Source of the DNA: an uncultured Lachnospiraceae bacterium
GTDB taxonomy: Bacteria > Bacillota > Clostridia > Lachnospirales > Lachnospiraceae
Assembly (NCBI GenBank): GCA_902767065.1
Contig: CACXFW010000116.1
Span: forward strand, 1-6,336
Direction of reading: 5' to 3'
DNA: 6,336 nt
Numbering within the stretch: the first letter of the stretch is position 1; the number at the start of each line of letters is the position of its first letter. The position numbers and the translations under genes are program-made. Shown here one piece after another: positions 1-5,152 of this stretch. Under the pieces are notes generated by a model. The model saw nothing but the letters and a program-made list of their open reading frames with translations, was not told the DNA's origin and ran no database searches.

Positions 1-1
1 C

Positions 2-109
2 CCGGTTGTGGGGAAGTTCCCGCTCCACGGGCCTGATCCGAGTTTTGTACTGCCGCTTACAGGCAAGCCTGACGCGTCAGATACAAAGACTCAGATCGGC
101 CGTGAATAG
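2..109 (+). CDS. C-terminal fragment of an unrecognised protein (5' end outside window)
   Basis: The frame starting at base 2 is open from the window edge to a TAG stop at 107-109 and gives 35 residues. It begins PVVGKFPLHGPDPSF and ends DTKTQIGRE. Its composition looks protein-like, with Gly, Pro, Asp and Lys in a normal balance and ordinary codons. The overlapping frame that opens with an ATG at 6 instead gives an Arg/Ser-rich product typical of a shadow reading. I do not recognise the family, and 35 residues are too few to assign one. The stop codon lies inside the motif GTGAATAGTAACC, which resembles a sequence near the right edge of the window. A chance open frame remains possible at this length. 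Confidence 0.4.
   Translation, partial: PVVGKFPLHGPDPSFVLPLTGKPDASDTKTQIGRE
69..80. repeat. Perfect 12-bp palindrome CTGACGCGTCAG
   Basis: A perfect 12-nt palindrome just after AGGCAAGCCT (61-70), itself a short inverted repeat. Both lie in the coding frame of the partial gene at 2-109, so they may simply be chance within codons. Confidence 0.35.
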
Positions 110-504
110 TAACCACAGATCGAAAGTTCGCAACGAAAGTCCATCGTTTTATCTTGACCTTTCTTTCCATTATGAGGTATTCTGTAACCAGAAACGGCTA
201 CGCCGTGGAAGCCACAGTTTTGTTTCTGTAAAAAATATTAATTTCCTTTGCAATTATTCTTAGCCTTGATTGCACACTGTCTCGTATTATTCTGTAAAGG
301 TTCCTGCAATTTCAGGATGCGTCTCAGGTTCAGATTACCGGGCCAAGTATTTTCTATCATAGGATGGGGTTGCCTTGAGACGGTTCTGTATTCATGATAC
401 AGGTTCCGGAAGAATCCCAGAGCCTGTCGGTTCTGGAAGATCAGAAACAGCAGACAGGATCGCCGGCCGGGTTCCGGCGGAAAGCGTTCCGGAAAGGAAA
501 TAAT
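110..504. other. Gene-free region with small inverted repeats, 5' leader of the small protein-sigma pair
   Basis: About 395 nt with no convincing gene. It holds several short hairpins: AACGA/TCGTT (132-136 with 144-148) followed by TTTT, a weak terminator-like structure for the gene ending at 109; ACGGC-TAC-GCCGT (194-206), flanked by CAGAAAC (189-195) and GTTTCTG (222-228), which can also pair; CTGTAT-TCATG-ATACAG (386-402); and CGCCGG/CCGGCG (461-466 with 474-479). The heptamer GTTCCGG occurs three times (403-409, 471-477, 486-492), the last just before the SD site of the next gene. The frame is open from an ATG at 394, but that ATG has no SD site and lies in a hairpin loop, so it is not taken as a start. 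Confidence 0.5.
154..183 (+). promoter_or_regulatory. Possible sigma-A promoter
   Basis: TTGACC (154-159, 5 of 6 matches to the -35 consensus) is followed after 18 nt by TATTCT (178-183, 4 of 6 matches to the -10 consensus). If real, transcription would begin near 190 and leave a structured leader of about 315 nt before the small protein at 505. The -10 match is mediocre, and the sigma factor could drive its own different promoter, so this is only a candidate. Confidence 0.25.
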
Positions 505-717
505 ATGACAGAACAGGTATTAAGAAGTTTATTTGATTTTCAGAGATTGATTCGGAACCCGAAACTGGATGCGATGATTGAGAACACGCGCTCTGAGACT
601 GCCATATTCCTCAGTGAAAGCGAACTCGAATACGTCAACGCTGCCGGTATTCCCGAGATGATGGGTCTCTCTGGAGAAAACAGTGATCAGAAGGACAGTC
701 CATGGAATCTGCATTGA
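505..717 (+). CDS. Small 70-residue protein of unknown function, overlapping an ECF sigma factor
   Basis: The ATG at 505 is preceded by AAAGGA (493-498) with a 6-nt gap, a good SD site. The in-frame ATG at 394 has none, so the 70-residue form is preferred. The protein opens MTEQVLRSLFDFQRLIRN, an amphipathic helix-like stretch, continues with a probably helical middle (about residues 19-30), then FLSESELEYVNAAG (about 35-48), and ends in a polar tail of about 22 residues. There is no signal peptide, membrane segment or cysteine. Its last 16 nt overlap the start of the sigma gene, so the two are almost certainly co-translated. From memory, similar short proteins sit before sigma factors in gut Clostridia, but I cannot name a family. 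A role as a sigma partner or antagonist is a guess from position. The ELEYVNAAG stretch recalls peptide leader motifs but is not followed by a typical modified core. Confidence 0.7.
   Translation: MTEQVLRSLFDFQRLIRNPKLDAMIENTRSETAIFLSESELEYVNAAGIPEMMGLSGENSDQKDSPWNLH
691..695 (+). promoter_or_regulatory. Ribosome binding site of the sigma factor gene
   Basis: AAGGA, extended upstream as AGAAGGA, sits 6 nt before the ATG at 702. It lies inside the end of the preceding small gene and fixes the sigma start, creating the 16-nt overlap. Confidence 0.8.
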
Positions 718-1184
718 CCTATGAACAGGTTTATCAGAATTACAGCAAGAAGGTGATGGGCTATATCCGGCCACGGATCAACAATCCGGCCGATGCGGAA
801 GATCTGCACTCTGCTGTATTTACGAAGGTGTATGAAAAGTTCTCTTCGTTTGATCAGTCGAAAGCCTCCGTTTCCACCTGGATCTATACGATTGCGCGTA
901 ATACCCTGATCGATTTTTTCCGGACCCGGCGGATTCATGATGAACTAGCCGAGGAAGATATCGTAGAGGAGGACGCCTTTCAGGGGATTCTGAATGAGGA
1001 GACGCTGGATGAGCTTGCGAAGGCTCTGGATCAGCTGGCCGACAGAGAGCGTGAGATCATCATTCTTCATTACTATTACAACAAACAGCTGAAGGAGATC
1101 GCGGTGAAGCTGCGTATGTCCTACAGCAACTGTAAGCTGGTTCATAATAAGGCATTAATGAAACTGCGGCAGTATCTTTCATGA
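702..1184 (+). CDS. ECF-like RNA polymerase sigma factor (sigma-70 family)
   Basis: A 160-residue protein with the two-domain layout of group 4 (ECF) sigma factors. Region 2 spans about residues 7-77: DAEDLHSAVFTKVYEKF matches the core-binding helix of region 2.2, and STWIYTIARNTLIDFFRTRR matches regions 2.3-2.4, which melt and read the -10 element. An acidic linker follows (about 80-100). Region 4 (about 102-158) contains LADREREIIILHYYYN and a helix-turn-helix at about 128-156 that would read the -35 element. Region 3 is absent and the length is normal for the class. It would redirect RNA polymerase to a set of promoters not visible here. There is no membrane anti-sigma gene downstream; a terminator follows at once. 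The overlapping 70-residue protein is the only linked candidate regulator. The family call is firm, the regulon is unknown. Confidence 0.93.
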   Translation: MESALTYEQVYQNYSKKVMGYIRPRINNPADAEDLHSAVFTKVYEKFSSFDQSKASVSTWIYTIARNTLIDFFRTRRIHDELAEEDIVEEDAFQGILNEETLDELAKALDQLADREREIIILHYYYNKQLKEIAVKLRMSYSNCKLVHNKALMKLRQYLS

Positions 1185-1198
1185 TACGCCGCTTTTTT
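1166..1198 (+). terminator. Intrinsic terminator overlapping the 3' end of the sigma gene
   Basis: GCGGC (1166-1170), a bulged A, GTATC (1172-1176), loop TTTCAT (1177-1182), then GATAC (1183-1187), GCCGC (1188-1192) and six T (1193-1198). This is a 10-bp stem with one bulge and a U-tract. The left arm lies in the last codons of the sigma gene and the stop codon (1182-1184) sits at the loop and right-arm junction. It ends the small protein-sigma transcript and leaves no room for a co-transcribed anti-sigma gene. Confidence 0.88.
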
Positions 1199-1321
1199 GA
1201 TTCCGGCAGCCTTTCTCCTCTATAAACCATAGTTTATTCCCGACAATATCCGTTCGGATAAAGGTCCCGTAATCGAAACTGCTTCGTCCCTCAAGACTCA
1301 ACCTTTCGAACGGTATCTGGC
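1199..1321. other. Intergenic stretch between convergent sigma and metA genes
   Basis: This stretch lies between two converging genes and contains three short inverted repeats: ATAAAC-CATA-GTTTAT (1222-1237), TATCCGTTCGGATA (1247-1260) and the imperfect palindrome ACCTTTCGAACGGT (1301-1314). One of these may end the metA transcript on the - strand, but none is followed there by a real T-run, so I do not call a metA terminator. No coding frame is convincing. Confidence 0.5.
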
Positions 1322-2260
1322 TCATCTCAGATTCTCATAGGTATAGACTCTGGTGCCAAGTGAATACGGCGTCAGCTGATAGCAGTAATAATTGATAAAA
1401 TTCGTGTAGAGTGTATTCGCGTGTGCCCTCCAGACCAGGCGTGGTTTGTTCTCCGCGTCATCATCCGGATAATAGTTCTTCGGCATCTGGATCGAGATTC
1501 CCTTGTCGATATCACGGCGGTATTCATTTGCCAGGGTCAGGCGGTCATATTCCGGATGTCCCATCACATAGATTCTGCGTCCGTTTCTGGACATGACCAG
1601 GAAAACCCCCGCCTCCCTTGATTCCGCGAGAATAATCAGATCATCGCACCTGAGGATATCCTCCTTTCGCACCTCCGTCCAGCGGCTGTTGGGTGCGTAG
1701 AAGGTATCGTCGAAGCCCCTGACAAGCGGAATCTTCCGGTTCATCACCTTGGTCCGGTACAGGCCGAACAGCTTGTAGCCCAGCTCCCGTTTCCGGATTC
1801 CGTACCGGTGATACATCGCAGCCTGTGCCCCCCAGCACAGATGCATCGTCGATGTTACGTGATCATCCGCCCAGTCAAAGATCCCGCACAGCTCTTCCCA
1901 GTAGTCTACCTGCTCGAACTCCATCTGTTCAACCGGCGCTCCGGTGATAATCATGCCGTCATAGTAATTCGCCTTGATCTCATCAAAGATCTGATAGAAC
2001 TTATTCAGATGATTGGCCGTCGTATTCTTTGCTTCATGGGAGCTGACACACATGAACGTGATATTCAGCTGCAGGGGAGTATTGGACAATGACCGAAGCA
2101 GCTGAAGCTCCGTATCCTCCTTCAGCGGCATGAGGTTCAGAATCAGGATCTCCAGGGGACGGATCTCCTGAACATCCGCCTGGTCCTCTCTCATTACAAA
2201 GATGTTTTCCCTGTCAAGGATCTCCCTTGCCGGTAAGTCGTTCTGTATGCGAATCGGCAT
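1322..2260 (-). CDS. metA: Homoserine O-acetyltransferase (MetA family)
   Basis: A 312-residue cytoplasmic enzyme that acylates the hydroxyl of L-homoserine, the first committed step of methionine synthesis. It is full length and collinear with the MetA family, so the known residues fall at the usual numbers: nucleophile Cys142 in CWGAQA, His235 and Glu237 in GHPEYD (the catalytic triad), Lys47 near the active site, and Arg249 for substrate binding. Position 111 is Glu, in GAPVEQMEFEQVDYW. In the studied enzymes Glu111 goes with acetyl-CoA and Gly111 (E. coli) with succinyl-CoA, so this is predicted to be an acetyltransferase although the family is often labelled succinyltransferase. The start at 2260 gives the standard MPIRIQNDLPA opening; AGGG lies 8 nt upstream as a modest SD site. 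It follows ligA by 65 nt on the same strand and probably shares its transcript. I see no SAM riboswitch or T-box upstream. Confidence 0.96.
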   Translation of the reverse strand: MPIRIQNDLPAREILDRENIFVMREDQADVQEIRPLEILILNLMPLKEDTELQLLRSLSNTPLQLNITFMCVSSHEAKNTTANHLNKFYQIFDEIKANYYDGMIITGAPVEQMEFEQVDYWEELCGIFDWADDHVTSTMHLCWGAQAAMYHRYGIRKRELGYKLFGLYRTKVMNRKIPLVRGFDDTFYAPNSRWTEVRKEDILRCDDLIILAESREAGVFLVMSRNGRRIYVMGHPEYDRLTLANEYRRDIDKGISIQMPKNYYPDDDAENKPRLVWRAHANTLYTNFINYYCYQLTPYSLGTRVYTYENLR

Positions 2261-2325
2261 CTGTTTTGCCCTGCCTTTCTTTCTTCACTCATTCTGTTTT
2301 GCGGTTGATATATCATCGTGTTTCC
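2261..2325 (-). other. ligA-metA spacer with a direct repeat and a palindrome
   Basis: This 65-nt spacer carries a 9-nt direct repeat (CTGTTTTGC on the + strand, 2261-2269 and 2294-2302, 33 nt apart) and the perfect 10-nt palindrome TGATATATCA (2306-2315). On the - strand the repeat copy at 2261-2269 ends right at the metA ATG. There is no terminator-like hairpin with a T-run, which favours read-through from ligA. An operator role is possible but unproven. Confidence 0.35.
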
Positions 2326-4320
2326 TTAGCTTCTTTCCCCCAGAAGCTCCAGAAGCTGCTGTTCCGTTATGATTGGAATACCCAGCTTTTTGGCTGTCTG
2401 ATTCTTATTGGAAGCGGAGGCTGGATCATTATTGACCAGGTAGTCTGTCTTTCCTGAGACAGACCCGGTCACCTTGCCGCCCGCCGCCTCAATGGCTTCC
2501 TGTGCTCTTCGCCGGTTTGGAAACTGTGTGAGCGTCCCTGTGATCACAAAGACTTTTCCCGCAGCCAGATTCCGGCCGGACGGATCTGTCCCATCAAAAG
2601 CCGGTTCGTCCGGCCCCGGTTTGATCCGGATCTGCGTGAGAAGGTCATCCAGCATCTCACGGTTGCCTTCCTCCTGAAACCATGCAGCCATAGCGTTTGC
2701 CATGACCGGCCCAACCCCGTCAATCCGGCAAAGCTCCTCCTTTGTCGCGCCGCGCACACGCTCAATGTCACCGTCAAAGAACCGGCTGACCACCTTTGCA
2801 TTTGCCACTCCGATATTCGGAATTCCCAGCGCGAACAGAACCCTTGGCAGTGTAGTATCCCGAGCCCTTTCAATGTTTTCCCGAAGGTTCTGCATGCTCT
2901 TTTCACCGAACCCTTCCATGGAAATGATCTCTTCACTCCATCTCTCAAGCCGGAACAGATCCGCAAAGGACCGGATCAGCCCTCGTCCGATGAACTTTTC
3001 CAGGCTCATCTCAGACAGGCCTTCGATATTCATTGCATCCCTTGAGACAAACTGTACGAAGGAGTGGATCCTCTTCGCTGCGCAGTCCGGGTTTTCGCAG
3101 ACCAGGGTTTCGGTTCCCTGCGCATTGTGAAGAAAGGCAGGATGTCCACAGGCGGGACACCGGTCCGGAATCCGGATCGTCCCGGACTTCGTCAGGTTCT
3201 CAGCGATCTGGGGAATAATCATATTCGCCTTATAGACGCTGATCTGATCCCCGATTCCAAGCATCAGGGAGCGGACGATACTGACGTTGTGTACACTTGC
3301 CCTGCTCACCGTCGTCCCTTCCAGCTCGACCGGCTCAAATATGGCAACAGGATTGATCAGTCCGGTCCGGGAAGGATTCCACTCAATCGCAGTCAGGTGC
3401 GTAAGCGCCTGCTCGTCCTGCCATTTGAATGCAAGCGCGTTCCTGGGTGACTTTGCGGTATTGCCGAGAGAATCCCCGAAGGCGATGTCGTCGTACAAGG
3501 CGACAAGGCCGTCTGACGGAATCTCGTAAGTCCGGATCTTCTGTTCAAAATATGTAAGGACCTCATCCAGATTCCCTGCATCCGCGATCCGGTATTCCAC
3601 TGTCTCAAATCCCTGCTTTGCAAGGAAGGAGTACTGGTTCTGCCTGGAGTTTTCAAAATCTACGCCCTCCGCTTTTACAAGGGAAAAAGCGTAGAACCTC
3701 ACGCTGCGTCCGGCTGTCACTTCACTGTTAAGCTGGCGTACGGAACCGCTGCACAGATTTCTTGGATTCTTATACAGCGCCGCGCTCTCCCCCAGGGACG
3801 CATTGATCCTTTCAAAATCAGGATAGGAAATTACTGCCTCTCCGCGAAGAACAAGCTCTCCCCTGTAAGAGATTCTGACCGGAAGGTTCCGGAAGGTCCT
3901 GGCATTTGCCGTAATGACGTCGCCGGTCAGTCCGTTTCCCCTGGTAACCGCTTTTTCCAGCTTCCCATCCCGGTAAGTCAGAACAACCGTAAGCCCGTCC
4001 AGTTTCCAGGAAACAAGCGTTTTGTGCGTACCGATAAATGACCGGAGCTGCTTAGTGTCCTTCGTTTTCGCAAGAGACAGCATCGGTCTTTCATGAGCTT
4101 CCTTCGGCAGCTCATCCACCGCTTCATATCCGACCTTGTGAGTCGGACTGGCAGCCAGGACGATCCCGGTCTCCAGCTCAAGCCTCTCCAGTTCCTCATA
4201 GAGCGCGTCAAACTCGAGGTTGCTCATGATCTCGCGGCTTTGAGCATAATAAGCCCTGCTTGCCTGATCCAGAAGATCGACGAGTTCTTTCATGCGCTGA
4301 AGTCTGCTTTCCTGTGCCAT
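2326..4320 (-). CDS. ligA: NAD-dependent DNA ligase LigA
   Basis: A 664-residue enzyme of normal length that seals nicks in DNA using NAD+, needed for Okazaki fragment joining and repair. Domain order: Ia (about 10-60), which binds the NMN part of NAD+; adenylation domain (about 70-300) with the AMP-accepting Lys106 in KLDG, Arg127 in TRGNG, Glu161 in LRGEAV, Arg187 and Arg195 in the NPRN to RQL segment, and Lys299 in AFKW; OB fold (about 310-380); zinc finger with Cys388, Cys391, Cys408 and Cys413; helix-hairpin-helix region (about 430-560, with GIPNIG and IDGVGP); BRCT domain (about 586-664, with VFVITGTL and KTDYLV). Several usual motif residues differ (see findings), a pattern I recall from Lachnospiraceae ligases. 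The start at 4320 has GGAGG 9 nt upstream and overlaps the rluF-like gene by 113 nt. metA follows. Confidence 0.96.
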   Translation of the reverse strand: MAQESRLQRMKELVDLLDQASRAYYAQSREIMSNLEFDALYEELERLELETGIVLAASPTHKVGYEAVDELPKEAHERPMLSLAKTKDTKQLRSFIGTHKTLVSWKLDGLTVVLTYRDGKLEKAVTRGNGLTGDVITANARTFRNLPVRISYRGELVLRGEAVISYPDFERINASLGESAALYKNPRNLCSGSVRQLNSEVTAGRSVRFYAFSLVKAEGVDFENSRQNQYSFLAKQGFETVEYRIADAGNLDEVLTYFEQKIRTYEIPSDGLVALYDDIAFGDSLGNTAKSPRNALAFKWQDEQALTHLTAIEWNPSRTGLINPVAIFEPVELEGTTVSRASVHNVSIVRSLMLGIGDQISVYKANMIIPQIAENLTKSGTIRIPDRCPACGHPAFLHNAQGTETLVCENPDCAAKRIHSFVQFVSRDAMNIEGLSEMSLEKFIGRGLIRSFADLFRLERWSEEIISMEGFGEKSMQNLRENIERARDTTLPRVLFALGIPNIGVANAKVVSRFFDGDIERVRGATKEELCRIDGVGPVMANAMAAWFQEEGNREMLDDLLTQIRIKPGPDEPAFDGTDPSGRNLAAGKVFVITGTLTQFPNRRRAQEAIEAAGGKVTGSVSGKTDYLVNNDPASASNKNQTAKKLGIPIITEQQLLELLGERS

Positions 4321-5038
4321 TTCCCGAATCCTCCGCCCTCGTGTGCAGCTGCCTTTTCAATTCGCTGATTTCATCCTGAGTCAGCGGGCGATACGCTCCT
4401 TCCGGAAGGTCTCCCAGAAGGATATTCATCACCCGGATCCTTTTCAGAGAGGTCACCTCATATCCCAGTGTCCGGCACATCCGGCGGATCTGCCGGTTCA
4501 TCCCTTCGGTCAGGATAATGCTGAAGCATTCTGCATCCACCTTCCTGACCCGGCATGGCCGTGTGGTTCTGCCAAGATCCTCCAGGTATACGCCTTCCCG
4601 CATTTTTTTCAGGAAACCGGGTGTCACAAGGCGGTCCACACACACCACATATTCTTTCTCATGGAAAGAGCGCGCCTTCTGGATCCGGTTTGACACATCT
4701 CCGTTATTTGTCATCAGGATCAGTCCTTCCGACTCCTTATCCAGACGTCCGACCGCAAAGACACGAGGATCCTTCGGAACCAGATCCTCCAGAACCCGGT
4801 CTGATCTGGATCTGTCTGTCGTGACGACAACCCCTCTGGGCTTATTGACGGCGAGAAAGATCTCGTCTGCCTGTGCCAAAACCTTCTCCCCGCAGACTGT
4901 CACTTCATCCCCGGGCGTGACTTCCTGGCCCAGGACTGCCTTCTCTTTGTTCACGGCAACACGCCCCAGACAGATCAGCCGGTCCGCTTCCCGTCTTGAG
5001 CAAACACCATGCGCGCTCAGATATTTATTCAGTCTCAT
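4208..5038 (-). CDS. rluF: Pseudouridine synthase, RluF/RsuA family
   Basis: A 276-residue protein that would isomerise a uridine in rRNA to pseudouridine. An N-terminal S4 RNA-binding domain (about 1-48, MRLNKYLSAHGVCSRREADR) is followed by the catalytic domain, with the catalytic Asp100 in GRLDKESEGLILMTN, the HEKEY motif, and NRQIRRMCRTLGYEV. This resembles E. coli RluF (23S U2604) more than RsuA or RluB, but target specificity is inferred. The C-terminal tail of about 50 residues is polar and low in complexity; its last 37 codons are read in another frame of ligA. The start at 5038 matches the family opening but has only a weak SD site. An in-frame ATG at 5086, with TAAGG upstream, would add MKKAAVSSAAAFLLGT, which is encoded by a perfect hairpin and is not family-like. 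Probably the first gene of an rluF-ligA-metA transcript. Confidence 0.92.
   Translation of the reverse strand: MRLNKYLSAHGVCSRREADRLICLGRVAVNKEKAVLGQEVTPGDEVTVCGEKVLAQADEIFLAVNKPRGVVVTTDRSRSDRVLEDLVPKDPRVFAVGRLDKESEGLILMTNNGDVSNRIQKARSFHEKEYVVCVDRLVTPGFLKKMREGVYLEDLGRTTRPCRVRKVDAECFSIILTEGMNRQIRRMCRTLGYEVTSLKRIRVMNILLGDLPEGAYRPLTQDEISELKRQLHTRAEDSGNGTGKQTSAHERTRRSSGSGKQGLLCSKPRDHEQPRV
4330..4334 (-). promoter_or_regulatory. Ribosome binding site of ligA
   Basis: GGAGG on the - strand, 9 nt before the ATG at 4320. It favours this start over the in-frame ATG at 4293 and lies inside the coding sequence of the upstream pseudouridine synthase, so ligA translation starts within the preceding gene. 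Confidence 0.8.
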
Positions 5039-5050
5039 TGTACCCAACAG

Positions 5051-5081
5051 GAAAGCTGCCGCAGAGGATACGGCAGCTTTC
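5051..5081 (-). terminator. Perfect 11-bp hairpin at the rluF start: terminator or attenuator
   Basis: GAAAGCTGCCG (5051-5061) and CGGCAGCTTTC (5071-5081) are exact inverted repeats around a 9-nt loop. On the - strand the stem lies 67-97 nt past the SH3b stop and ends 12 nt before the family-type rluF ATG, followed by CTGTTGGG. It would suit a terminator of the SH3b transcript, though the U-rich tail is poor. Because the upstream rluF ATG (5086) lies just before the stem, it could also affect rluF expression. Confidence 0.6.
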
Positions 5082-5130
5082 TTCATACTGGCTAACCTTA
5101 GGATCTGTTCAGCGGCTACTTCTTTAAAGT

Positions 5131-5152
5131 GCCGACGCCAGAGTGCGTCAGC
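5131..5152 (-). terminator. Hairpin at the SH3b gene stop codon, weak terminator
   Basis: GCCGACGC (5131-5138), loop CAGAGT, GCGTCAGC (5145-5152): an 8-bp stem with one G-T pair. The stop codon (5148-5150) lies inside it. On the - strand it is followed by ACTTTAAAG, a very short T-run. It may protect the 3' end or act together with the next hairpin. Confidence 0.4.

Noticed and set aside
183..206. ECF-type autoregulated promoter (TGTAAC, 15 nt, CGT)
   Set aside because: The spacer is shorter than the usual 16-17 nt and the CGT lies in a hairpin arm. Matches this short arise easily by chance.
6..263. Open frame of 85 codons on the + strand at the left edge
   Set aside because: The product is rich in Arg, Ser and aromatic residues with no domain-like pattern, has no SD site, and overlaps the more protein-like frame at 2-109.
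394..504. N-terminal extension of the small protein from the ATG at 394
   Set aside because: That ATG has no SD site and lies in a hairpin loop, while the ATG at 505 has AAAGGA at ideal spacing. The extension looks like translated leader.
2261..2325. SAM riboswitch or T-box leader before metA
   Set aside because: The 65-nt spacer is too short for either, and no multi-stem fold or terminator is present.
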